A stretch of DNA of 64,000 nt, taken from positions 124,001 through 188,000 of the forward strand of contig CASEER010000006.1 of NCBI GenBank assembly GCA_949287085.1, read 5' to 3'. This DNA comes from an uncultured Coriobacteriaceae bacterium (GTDB lineage Bacteria; Actinomycetota; Coriobacteriia; Coriobacteriales; Coriobacteriaceae). How positions within the stretch are numbered: position 1 is the stretch's first letter; each line of letters starts with the position of its first letter. The translations under genes and the position numbers were made by a program. A model generated the notes under the pieces. That model was not told where the DNA came from and made no database searches. It saw only the letters and a list, made by a program, of their open reading frames with translations. This document shows positions 53,715 to 62,640 of this stretch, in pieces.

Positions 53715-56078
53715 ATGCGATTTATCAACTTGGGCACCAATGAGGCTCTGCTTGATGGCGGGTTTAAGGAAATCAGCCCCATTTCTGCTACGGATGGGCC
53801 TTCTGGCTCCTATGGCACAATCTACCATATACAACGCAACGGAATCCTCCCGGGCCTCTGCGTGGTCAAAGCACTGAATGATCACGGCGTTACGCTTGCA
53901 ACGCAGGATATTCGGCAATATGCGCTCTCTATTTACGAGCGAGAGAAATCGTGGAAAGAACTTCATAACGAGTTTCGGTGTCTTGTGGGGCTTAACGGCC
54001 TTATGGAGCAGGGTAAGTGGCATGTTCCGCGTGCATATGCTTACGGTGTGGTGGCAGAGGACTACGAGAGTGGGGAGTCGTTCATTCGTCCGGCTTTTGT
54101 GATGGACGAAATCGTGGGGGCATGTTCCCTTGCGACCATTACCGTCTCGCGATCCGAGCCGTTTCCCACGCGTGAGGTTGCACGTTTTGGGAAAATTCTG
54201 CTCAACATTATTGCTAGGCAATATGATGCTACACGCGTGGCGCATGCCGACCTGTCCCTTAACAACGTGTTCGTCCGACTGACGAATGAGGAGGAGTTCG
54301 AATGGGTGTATGTTATCGATTACGGGCAATCGCGCCACGAGTACGATAACGTTACGCCTACATGCGTAGGGCCGAGGTTGGGCACCCCTTCGTATGCCGC
54401 TCCTGAGGTCTTTCCCAGCGGATTTGTTGATGATCCTGGGTTAAGCAAAGAGCATGCATTTTTTTATAAAAGAAGAAACGAAAAAGAGGTAGACATATGG
54501 TCTACGGGTGCGCTTCTGTATACGTTGCGCACGTGGAGCCGTCCGCCCCTTAGGGCGACGCTGACCAACCTGGGGCCAATGTGCGGCAATAGGGTCATTA
54601 GCGATTCGGAATACTATGGATTCCTCATGCTGGACAAGCGGCATGGCCTTGCTTTGCCGGATAGCCTGCGGCAGGCAAGCGAGGGAGACCGTTGCCTGAG
54701 CGAGGCGATTCAAATCTGCACGCGGTGGAATCCCGAAGAGCGCAAGGTTGAGGATATACAGCGTTGGCTCGATAGGGCAATTGAACTGAGTCGTGTGGGC
54801 AGGAGACAGAGATATGAAGCTGCGCCCGAAAAGACACCGCCCAGGCCGAAGAAAACCGGTGTCTTTGCGGCGATGTATAAGGTGTATCGTCAAGATGGAT
54901 CGTCCTATTCCGACAAGAAGATGGATCTGCTCGTTTTCGGGTCAGACGAAAGCGGCTGCACACTGTCTCGCTGCAGCCTGCATGGGGAGAAGTTCCAGCT
55001 CAAGATGGTTGGAAACCCTATTGATATGTCTAACAAAGACTTGTCGGAAGATGGTAGAGTCGCTGGCGGCCCTTGGAAAGAAATCGAGGTCGTTTATTTC
55101 CGGCAGAAGATTGCACCCAAAACCATGGGCGCTTGGTTTTATAAATGCACACGGCTCAAAAAACTGTACGGAATAGAGAATCTCGACACGTCTCAAGTTA
55201 CCGATATGCAGTTTCTTTTCACCCAATGCAGCTCTTTAGAGTACGTGGACGTAACGCACTTTGATACATCGCACGTTCAGCTTATGAATTCGATGTTTCG
55301 CCTCTGTACTTCGCTAAAAAGCATTGATGTATCGGGCTTTGACACCTCGAATGTTTGCTACATGGACTACATGTTCTGTGGCTGCTTCACGCTTGAGACA
55401 TTGAACGTATCTTTCTTTGATACGTCTTGTGTGATGAGTTTCAGAGCGATGTTTCAAATGTGTAACGCCCTTAAAGCAATCGATGTCTCCCGATTTGTTA
55501 CATCATCTGCAACAGACTTCAGCGTAATGTTTGACGGTTGTTGTGAGCTATCTGACCTCGATGTATACAGATTCGATACCTCTAAAGCCGTAGATATGCA
55601 CGCTATGTTTAGAAATTGCCAGAAGATAGACATCATTGATGTTTCTCGATTCGATGTCAGTAAGGTACAAGATTATTCTGAGATGTTTGCTTATTGCATC
55701 GCAATGCAGGGAGTGAATACCTCACATTTCGTTACAACTTCAGGTTTAAATTTTAAAGGCATGTTTTCAGGCTGCGCAAACATTGAATTCATCGATATTA
55801 GCCGAATGGATTTCTCACGTGCCTTAAGCGTTGAAAGTATGTTCGCGGATTGTAGCTCATTAAAAGTTCTGAATGGGGCTCCGCTTTCGGTTGGTCCCAA
55901 TACTGAGACAAAGAATGTTTTTCTTGGTACGCAGGTTTTTGGAATCGACGGGTGGGACCACTTCGGAATCGAATCAAAACGAGGAAACAAGCCAAGTTAT
56001 GCGAACGTTGCTCCAAACGATCCATGCCCATGCGGAAGCGGAAAGAAGTACAAGAACTGTCACGGTCGGCGAAGCTGA
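53715..56078 (+). CDS. Ser/Thr kinase fused to DUF285 repeats and a SEC-C motif
   Basis: 787 residues, soluble. Kinase domain about 20-350: Gly-rich loop GPSGSYGTIY (28-37), Lys52 in VVK, catalytic HADLSLNN (His177, Asp179, Asn184), DYG (202-204, in place of DFG) and APE (229-231), then DIWSTGALLY. All catalytic residues are present, so activity is likely. From about 378 comes a cap (AMYKVYRQDG, DLLVFG) shared with the next gene, then about 11 DUF285 units (IDVSGFDTSNVCYMDYMFCGC). The C-terminus is PCPCGSGKKYKNC, a SEC-C zinc-binding motif. The 55.0-56.0 kb part is richer in A+T than the flanking genes. Kinase-DUF285 fusions of this type are not known to me. Confidence 0.85.
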   Translation: MRFINLGTNEALLDGGFKEISPISATDGPSGSYGTIYHIQRNGILPGLCVVKALNDHGVTLATQDIRQYALSIYEREKSWKELHNEFRCLVGLNGLMEQGKWHVPRAYAYGVVAEDYESGESFIRPAFVMDEIVGACSLATITVSRSEPFPTREVARFGKILLNIIARQYDATRVAHADLSLNNVFVRLTNEEEFEWVYVIDYGQSRHEYDNVTPTCVGPRLGTPSYAAPEVFPSGFVDDPGLSKEHAFFYKRRNEKEVDIWSTGALLYTLRTWSRPPLRATLTNLGPMCGNRVISDSEYYGFLMLDKRHGLALPDSLRQASEGDRCLSEAIQICTRWNPEERKVEDIQRWLDRAIELSRVGRRQRYEAAPEKTPPRPKKTGVFAAMYKVYRQDGSSYSDKKMDLLVFGSDESGCTLSRCSLHGEKFQLKMVGNPIDMSNKDLSEDGRVAGGPWKEIEVVYFRQKIAPKTMGAWFYKCTRLKKLYGIENLDTSQVTDMQFLFTQCSSLEYVDVTHFDTSHVQLMNSMFRLCTSLKSIDVSGFDTSNVCYMDYMFCGCFTLETLNVSFFDTSCVMSFRAMFQMCNALKAIDVSRFVTSSATDFSVMFDGCCELSDLDVYRFDTSKAVDMHAMFRNCQKIDIIDVSRFDVSKVQDYSEMFAYCIAMQGVNTSHFVTTSGLNFKGMFSGCANIEFIDISRMDFSRALSVESMFADCSSLKVLNGAPLSVGPNTETKNVFLGTQVFGIDGWDHFGIESKRGNKPSYANVAPNDPCPCGSGKKYKNCHGRRS

Positions 56079-56122
56079 CGCTGACTCAACGACTTGGATT
56101 TTCGAGATGAAGGGCGTGCATC

Positions 56123-59100
56123 ATGGCTAGGCATTTTCGCTTTGAGATAAATAATCTGAACATTGCCCTTATAGCCAAGGGCGGCGATATTCGCACCCTC
56201 GTTGACCCGTTCTTGGCCGACGAGGTCGGCGAGGGCGGGTACGGAGAGGCCTACCGCGTCTTGCCCCAGCCCGGTTTTCCCGCTGCGGGTATCATGAAGG
56301 TATTCAACCATTGGCCGCTCGAGTGCGAGCCGGGAGACACGCGTCGCTACAACACTGGCTGGGACCTTGTCGATCGCGAGTACGAGATGCTCCGGCAGCT
56401 TGACGGCCTAGGTGGCCATGTGCCCAAGGTCTTTGCGAGTGGCTATTACATCGAGGTGCAAAACAGCGGCAAGCTCCGCGTGCGCCCGGCTTTTGTTATG
56501 GAGGAAATTGGGGATCCTGCCAAGCCTCTATCGAACGTAGTTTCAAGCCACATGTCCGAGAAGCACAGCGGGTTTGATGCGAGCCGGACCGCAACGTTTG
56601 GGCTTAAGCTGCTGGATATCATCGATATGCTCCAAGACAGTTCTTCCCATCGTGCCGTTGCCCATGCCGACTTGAGCCCCAGCAACGTGTTCGTCCGTTT
56701 GTCCGAGGACGGACAGTCGTTTGAGTGGTTGTACCTGATCGACTTTGGGCAGGGCAAGTACTCTGCACAGGGTGTCACCCCGTCCAATTCGAAAGAAGGG
56801 GTCCGCTTTGGACAGCTTCCCTATACGGCTCCAGAGCTTGTGCCAAAGGTATTTCCCAAGGAGGGGGAACCGGAGTATCTGTTTGAACATGAGCGGTACT
56901 ACGATAGCGAGCGAAACCATGCTGGGGCAGACGTATGGTCGCTGGGTGCCTTGATGTACTACGTTGCCACAGGCGATGAACCCCGGCTGTCGGTGCACTA
57001 CAAAAGTGGCGGGTATTGGCGCGGCGACGAGCAGATTGAGGACAGCCAAGAGGCGTATCGGATTCTTTTGAAAGAAAAGCGACCGGGAATCTGCCTGCCC
57101 GATTACATGAGCGAGGAAGGTGAGCTTAAACTCAGCAAGGCAATTCGGTGCTGCACGGAGTGGAACCCCTCCAAGCGTGACCGGGGTTACATCCGCCGTC
57201 TGCTGGAGCAGGCAGTTCAGGGTGGCCGCACCGAATCGCAGTTTGAGAGCATGTCGCAGGTGACACCGGTCACTCCTCCGCAGCGTGAGGAAAAGGGCAA
57301 AGCCGGTACCGTGTTAGCCGGTGCCTACAAGATGTACCGTTCGGATGGCACTCCGTTTTCTGAGAACGATATCGATCTGCTGCTCTTTGGTGATGCCAAA
57401 GACAAGATTGACGTCAAGGAGTATACATACCAAGGCATTCAATATGATGTGGTGCATACAGAGAAGCTCTACGACTTGTCTAAAGCTGGCTGGGGGGTTA
57501 CGCACTGGGCGTGCGATTCACCGTGGCAGACGGTGCAAATTGTAGACTTTGTAACTAAGGTTAAACCGCAGGCCATGACCGCATGGTTTGCGGGCTGCTC
57601 GCAGCTTGTTGACATCTTACATATCGACCGACTCGATACGTCGGCGACAACCGACATGCAGTTTTTGTTCCATGGGTGCTCTTCGCTTGAATACGTCGAC
57701 GTGTTTGGCTTTGACACCTCAAACGTTGAGCGCATGAATGCCATGTTCCACGATTGCTCGGCACTGGAGGGGGTCAACGTAAGCTCGTTTGACACAGCGA
57801 ATGTTGTGTCAATGGCTGCTATGTTCCAAAACTGCTCTGCGCTTTCCGTGCTGGATGTTTCACGTTTTAGCACACGCAAGGTGAAGAACTTTTCCTATAT
57901 GTTCAGTGGTTGCTCTAGGCTGTCACGCCTCGATGTTTCTAGATTCGATACATCATGCGCTACAAACCTCGGGTTCATGTTTAACGACTGCAGCGCGCTG
58001 CGTCGCTTGGATGTTTCCAGATTTGTGACCGGTGCCGCTACGTACATGGCCGCTATGTTCCAAAACTGCCGCATGCTCGACGTGATTGACGTATCGCATT
58101 TCGACACGTCGTCGGCAGAGAGCTTGGCGGGCCTTTTTATGGGCTGCGAGTCAGTTCGACATCTGGATGTATCGCGCTTCCAAACAGGGCGGGCCAAGGA
58201 CATGCGGAGTATGTTTAGCAGGTGCAAGCTGCTACGATCTATCGATACGATTCATTTCGACACCTCGTGCGCAGTCAACTGCAACCACATGTTCAACGGC
58301 TGCTCGGCGCTGGAGCATGTGGATGTCTCGCGTTTCCGCACCGGCAATGCGAAGTACTTGAACTCGATGTTCGCCGGCTGCTCTTCGCTAGAAGCCGTTG
58401 ATGTATCTGGGTTCGATACATTAAAGGCAGTCGATCTGAGTTACATGTTCTATAACTGCTCGTCGCTTAAAAGCATTGGGGATGGGTTTGATCCCAAGCG
58501 TACGGGAGTGAACACAACGGGTATGTTCGATGGGTGCGACAACCTTCCTTGCCCAGAAAACGTTTATGCCGCAATGTACAAAATGTACCATCAGGATGGA
58601 TCGCCCTACTCGGACAAGAAGATGGACCTCTTGGTTTTTGGTCAAGGCGAGGAAGGCTGCCGTCTTGCGCGGTGCAGCTATTCCGGCGAGACATTTGATT
58701 TGAGGCAGATTGACCAAACCCTCTCCATGCGCGACACGGTTTTTCATATGAAGGACGGTGTCTGCGATTCTCCGTGGCAGGACGTAGAAGCGGTGTTCTT
58801 TGCCAGCAAAGTGGCGCCAGAGAGCATGCGCGACTGGTTCGCGGGATGCGAGAGACTCAAATACTTGAGCCATATCGGCAACCTGGACGCCTCCCGTGCG
58901 ACCGACATGCAGTTCCTGTTCTATGAATGCAAATCGCTTACGAGCCTCGATCTGTCCACGTTCGACACGTCGAGCGTTAGGTTCATGAATTCCATGTTCT
59001 CCGGCTGCTCCGCTCTTCGGTCTCTCGATGTGTCTGGCTTTGACACATCCGCTGCCTCAAATATGGGGTGGATGTTCTATGGTTGCTCCAACTTGGAATC

Positions 59101-59998
59101 CCTCGATGTTTCTGGCTTCCGCACCGGTGGGGTGAAGGACCTGCAGTCGATGTTCGACGGCTGCTCCTCCCTACAGTCCCTCGATGTCTCCCGCTTCGAC
59201 ACCTCGGGTGCCAAGAGGCTGAACCACATGTTCTATAACTGCTCTAGCCTCGAGTTCATCGATGTCTCTGGCTTCGAGACCAGTGCTGCTGAAGACCTTT
59301 GTGCGATGTTCTCCGGCTGCAAATCTCTCGAACGGTTGGATGTTTCCAGGTTCGACGCATCATCCGCTTCAAGGCTGTGCAGTATGTTCAACGACTGTTG
59401 GGAACTTCGCGAGCTCGATCTTTCGCACTTCGATACTTCTAAGGCGACTTCTCTCGATTGCATGTTTGCCGACTGCTCGAAATTGAGGAAGCTCGACGTG
59501 TCGGGTTTTAATACTTCTCGCATCACGGACATGAGGCATGTATTTCTCAATTGCTCGTCGCTGACTGAGCTTGACGTAAGCCATTTTGATACAAGAAGCG
59601 CGGAAGATATGACCTGCATGTTTGCTGGTTGTTCCGGTTTGCTCTCACTTGACGTTTCTAGCTTTGATACCTCATCGGCGACAGATATGGGATGCATGTT
59701 CAGTGGTTGCTCCGGTCTTACTCAGTTGGATATTTCCAACTTCAATACGAGCAAGGTTAAGAACTTCAAGTGTATGTTCTACCAGTGTTCGTCGCTCAAG
59801 CGGCTTAACGCAGAGAATCTCAATCTTTTGAATGCGGCGGATGTGAGCTGGATGTTTGCCGATTGCGGTGCACTTGAAAAACTCCTGGGCTATCCATTTG
59901 CCGTCGGCAAGGATGCAAATACCGAGAATATGTACAATGGATGCAGCAAACTGCTCGATAAGCAGCAGATATATGTCATGCCGCTCAACAGTAATTGA
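56123..59998 (+). CDS. Large Ser/Thr kinase with two DUF285 repeat blocks
   Basis: 1291 residues, no signal peptide or membrane helix. Kinase domain about 30-370: GEGGYGEAYR (36-45), Lys59 in IMKV, HADLSPSN (His181, Asp183, Asn188), DFG (207-209), APE (236-238), DVWSLGALMYY. Two copies of a cap module follow, near 401 (GAYKMYRSDG...DLLLFG) and near 816 (AMYKMYHQDG...DLLVFG). Each is followed by an MxxWFAGC segment and a DUF285 block of about 12 and about 14 units (LDVSRFDTS..A..M..MF.GCSSL). The second half therefore duplicates the first. The repeats are strikingly regular and every unit carries FDTS-like residues and a Cys. It overlaps no gene and starts 44 bases after the first kinase. Confidence 0.88.
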   Translation: MARHFRFEINNLNIALIAKGGDIRTLVDPFLADEVGEGGYGEAYRVLPQPGFPAAGIMKVFNHWPLECEPGDTRRYNTGWDLVDREYEMLRQLDGLGGHVPKVFASGYYIEVQNSGKLRVRPAFVMEEIGDPAKPLSNVVSSHMSEKHSGFDASRTATFGLKLLDIIDMLQDSSSHRAVAHADLSPSNVFVRLSEDGQSFEWLYLIDFGQGKYSAQGVTPSNSKEGVRFGQLPYTAPELVPKVFPKEGEPEYLFEHERYYDSERNHAGADVWSLGALMYYVATGDEPRLSVHYKSGGYWRGDEQIEDSQEAYRILLKEKRPGICLPDYMSEEGELKLSKAIRCCTEWNPSKRDRGYIRRLLEQAVQGGRTESQFESMSQVTPVTPPQREEKGKAGTVLAGAYKMYRSDGTPFSENDIDLLLFGDAKDKIDVKEYTYQGIQYDVVHTEKLYDLSKAGWGVTHWACDSPWQTVQIVDFVTKVKPQAMTAWFAGCSQLVDILHIDRLDTSATTDMQFLFHGCSSLEYVDVFGFDTSNVERMNAMFHDCSALEGVNVSSFDTANVVSMAAMFQNCSALSVLDVSRFSTRKVKNFSYMFSGCSRLSRLDVSRFDTSCATNLGFMFNDCSALRRLDVSRFVTGAATYMAAMFQNCRMLDVIDVSHFDTSSAESLAGLFMGCESVRHLDVSRFQTGRAKDMRSMFSRCKLLRSIDTIHFDTSCAVNCNHMFNGCSALEHVDVSRFRTGNAKYLNSMFAGCSSLEAVDVSGFDTLKAVDLSYMFYNCSSLKSIGDGFDPKRTGVNTTGMFDGCDNLPCPENVYAAMYKMYHQDGSPYSDKKMDLLVFGQGEEGCRLARCSYSGETFDLRQIDQTLSMRDTVFHMKDGVCDSPWQDVEAVFFASKVAPESMRDWFAGCERLKYLSHIGNLDASRATDMQFLFYECKSLTSLDLSTFDTSSVRFMNSMFSGCSALRSLDVSGFDTSAASNMGWMFYGCSNLESLDVSGFRTGGVKDLQSMFDGCSSLQSLDVSRFDTSGAKRLNHMFYNCSSLEFIDVSGFETSAAEDLCAMFSGCKSLERLDVSRFDASSASRLCSMFNDCWELRELDLSHFDTSKATSLDCMFADCSKLRKLDVSGFNTSRITDMRHVFLNCSSLTELDVSHFDTRSAEDMTCMFAGCSGLLSLDVSSFDTSSATDMGCMFSGCSGLTQLDISNFNTSKVKNFKCMFYQCSSLKRLNAENLNLLNAADVSWMFADCGALEKLLGYPFAVGKDANTENMYNGCSKLLDKQQIYVMPLNSN

Positions 59999-60081
59999 GG
60001 CACAAAAGCTATCCCCTTGTTCGATCAGCATCTTTTCCATCGTATAGAGAACGATGCGTTCACGTGGAGGGAGTCAACGCC

Positions 60082-61218
60082 ATGGCCGAGGCATTGAAGG
60101 TTTTCATCAAAGCGTTCTGCAAGGAGTTCACAACGGTGCCCGAGTGGCAGGCGCTGAGTTCGTACGATCGCAGTGTGAAATCAAAGTACGAGCCGAGTCG
60201 CATCTACCGGCTCGAGCCGGATGTCGTGCTTGCCCGGGCAATTCGGAGCTTTTCCGCAACATCGGACTACGGGTCGTTTGCCGAGCTGGTCCGCGACCGT
60301 ACATCGAACGGCTCGCCTGTTGCCCGTGCCTTGCGAGGGGACGCTCAGCAGGTGTCTCAAGAGCTTATGAGAAGCGGCCGCGGCTATTTGAACATTAATT
60401 TGCAAGATGAGCTCAAAGCGGGGTTTGTTTGCAAGGCGGAGTTTCGCCATGCGTTCGACGAAGCGCTGCGACACGACGGGCTGGCTTACGACCTCGATGG
60501 ATTTTGGAGGGCGGTGGACAGCGAGCTCGCCGAGCTTTACCGCGTGTCCGCAGACGACTATGAGTCGATAATCGATGCACAGGCCGCTGCGATTTCTGCA
60601 TGCGTATACGCCTGCCTGACCGGCGCGCGTGACAACAGGCAGCCTATGGGGTTCGCGCTTGAGACAACGCCCGTCGCCATCGGTAGGGTGGATTCGGCGT
60701 TCACGCCGGTCCCAAGCGGCGAGGCTCAGCTAGTTCCCGTTGTAATGGCAGGGCCGGACCCGGTGGACTATTGCGTTCAGGTTGCTGGAGACGCTAACGA
60801 CGGCTGCGGTACCGTGTCTGTGTATCGGTTTTCTGCCGAGCAGGGCGCGCGGATTGGACGGCAGGACGAAGCGTGGTGCGCCGCCGACGGGCATTGCCCC
60901 GTGATTACCAAGGCGGCATACGCCTCGCGGCATCACTGTGAGATCGAGTTCAAGGGTGGTCGCTGGATTGTTACCGATGTGGGAACCGATGGCAAGGGCA
61001 GCACAAGCGGCACGTTGATAACGCCCGCCGATCTGGATGCTCTTCCCGTGCTGATGCATAAAGAGTCGGATAACCCTATAAGGTCGTGCGAGCTCCACCA
61101 TGGCGACATGATTTGCGTACACCCTCAGCCCGTTACAGAGGGTGGCTACGATGCTGCCTATTATTCATGGACCTCGCATGTTCCCGACGAAAACTATCGG
61201 TTCGAGGTGCTCGCATAG
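60082..61218 (+). CDS. FHA-domain protein with novel N-terminal region
   Basis: 378 residues. ATG 60082 follows GGAGGGAG. The first ~200 residues are alpha-helical with no recognised family (VFIKAFCKEFTTVPEWQAL, SELAELYRVSADDYES). The C-terminal FHA domain (about 260-375) shows IGRQDEAW, YASRHHCEIEF (the SRHH motif), WIVTDVGTDGKGSTSGTLI and HGDMICV. The FHA Arg and Ser are intact, so phosphothreonine binding is plausible. No membrane segment. Confidence 0.75.
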   Translation: MAEALKVFIKAFCKEFTTVPEWQALSSYDRSVKSKYEPSRIYRLEPDVVLARAIRSFSATSDYGSFAELVRDRTSNGSPVARALRGDAQQVSQELMRSGRGYLNINLQDELKAGFVCKAEFRHAFDEALRHDGLAYDLDGFWRAVDSELAELYRVSADDYESIIDAQAAAISACVYACLTGARDNRQPMGFALETTPVAIGRVDSAFTPVPSGEAQLVPVVMAGPDPVDYCVQVAGDANDGCGTVSVYRFSAEQGARIGRQDEAWCAADGHCPVITKAAYASRHHCEIEFKGGRWIVTDVGTDGKGSTSGTLITPADLDALPVLMHKESDNPIRSCELHHGDMICVHPQPVTEGGYDAAYYSWTSHVPDENYRFEVLA

Positions 61219-61304
61219 GGCCCTGCCGATGCCGGTTGCGCAACTGTTGCAAGACATCAAAGAAAATGGGGTGGAAATACATCCGAATCACGAAGGGACA
61301 CGAT

Positions 61305-62558
61305 ATGTTATTCCCGAAGCGTACTCGATCTCATGAACACATGAAGCATGCAAAAAGCTTGCCTTCATCCAAGCCCATCCGTATTCCTGTGGAAGGCGAA
61401 GCGCCTCACGCCCCGGAGGTACAGCGTAACGGGGCCGTGTTTAACGACGACGCACCCGATTCCAATAAGTCCAGTGCCGTCACGCCCCTAGAGCAATCCC
61501 CGATTATCCTGGCAGGAGGAGCAACGCGGCCTTTGGTAGACAAAGATCCTGCTGTGCAGGGTCCCTCTAGCGGGGCGGGTGCGCTGGATGCCGACGCGCA
61601 ACTGGACGATATGGTGCCTCGGCCATGCCCGACTGGCGAGATGGACGATGGGTCCGCAACGGATGTTGCGCCGCAAGAGACAGAGGAAGATGCGCAGGAT
61701 TCCGATAGCTACGATGCTTGTGATTCTGCTTGCGATACCCCGGTGTCTTCGAAATTTGCAAGCACGATCGTATACCCTGTGGGGCTCATCGCGTCCGGTT
61801 CGAGTGAGCGGGGCTCCCGGGCGCGCAACGAAGATAGTTTTGACATAGGCAAATCGACGGGAGCATGCGAAGACTGTCTGTGCGTAAGCGACGGCATCGG
61901 AGGGGCTCCTTACGGTGATATCATGTCCAAGCTCTGCTGCTCGGAGTTTCTGCAGGTTTGGAAAGATTCTGGCGGGGATCGGGACGTCTATAGGCGCTGG
62001 CGTGTGGGCGAATGGTGCATGTGGCGGGCCTTTTCTGCAACCGATGCGTTTGTGAGCAGGGTGAGCAAGCACTTGGGTAAGGGCTCAGGGGCGACGTTGG
62101 TGGCGGCGGCGCGCTGTGACGACGAGCTCGTGTTTGCCCGCGTTGGCGATTCGACGGCATATGTGCTGATGCCGGAAGGCGGGCTCGTCCATGTGTTTGG
62201 CGACAGCGGGCGTGTGTCTACAGAGAGCAACGCGCTGAAGGCCGCCATGGGATATCACATGCTTGAGCAGGGGAGTGGAGTCGTCCGCGTGCAGACGGCC
62301 ACGGTTCCCCTTCGAGAAGGCATGAGGGTGCTGCTGTGTACTGACGGCGTGTGGACGCAGCTTGGACTCGATCGCATCGCAGAGCTGCTAGCAATGTACG
62401 ACGACCCTTATTCGTCGGCATACCGCATCGTGCGCGAGGCGGTCGAGGCGGCTGAGGCGCAGAGCGATAACGCAACGGCTGTAGTTGCCCGGGTCGCCAG
62501 ATTGCGTGATTCGTCCAAGGAGCCAACCCCGTTTGCATCGATCTCGTACGCGCTGTAG
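61305..62558 (+). CDS. PP2C-family Ser/Thr phosphatase
   Basis: 417 residues. The start at 61305 (MLFPKRTRSH) follows AAGGGA. The first ~165 residues are low-complexity and acidic. The PP2C domain then holds every motif: SRARNEDSF, CVSDGIGGAPYGD, GSGATLVAA, ARVGDSTAYVL, LLCTDGVW and SDNATAVVARV, with the metal Asp residues in place. It should reverse phosphorylation by the island kinases. There is no C-terminal membrane helix, unlike actinobacterial PstP, so it acts in the cytoplasm. Confidence 0.88.
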   Translation: MLFPKRTRSHEHMKHAKSLPSSKPIRIPVEGEAPHAPEVQRNGAVFNDDAPDSNKSSAVTPLEQSPIILAGGATRPLVDKDPAVQGPSSGAGALDADAQLDDMVPRPCPTGEMDDGSATDVAPQETEEDAQDSDSYDACDSACDTPVSSKFASTIVYPVGLIASGSSERGSRARNEDSFDIGKSTGACEDCLCVSDGIGGAPYGDIMSKLCCSEFLQVWKDSGGDRDVYRRWRVGEWCMWRAFSATDAFVSRVSKHLGKGSGATLVAAARCDDELVFARVGDSTAYVLMPEGGLVHVFGDSGRVSTESNALKAAMGYHMLEQGSGVVRVQTATVPLREGMRVLLCTDGVWTQLGLDRIAELLAMYDDPYSSAYRIVREAVEAAEAQSDNATAVVARVARLRDSSKEPTPFASISYAL

Positions 62559-62640
62559 GGAAGTTGCGCAACGTTGGCAGGCGGTGCATGCATACTGCTC
62601 CACGACAGTTAAAGCAGTTTGTACGAGAAGGGATACTGCC

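Noticed and set aside
48993..59998. CRISPR or DNA-level tandem repeats in the DUF285 genes
   Set aside because: The regular spacing is at the protein level (about 72-75 bases per unit) with diverged DNA; it is coding repetition.
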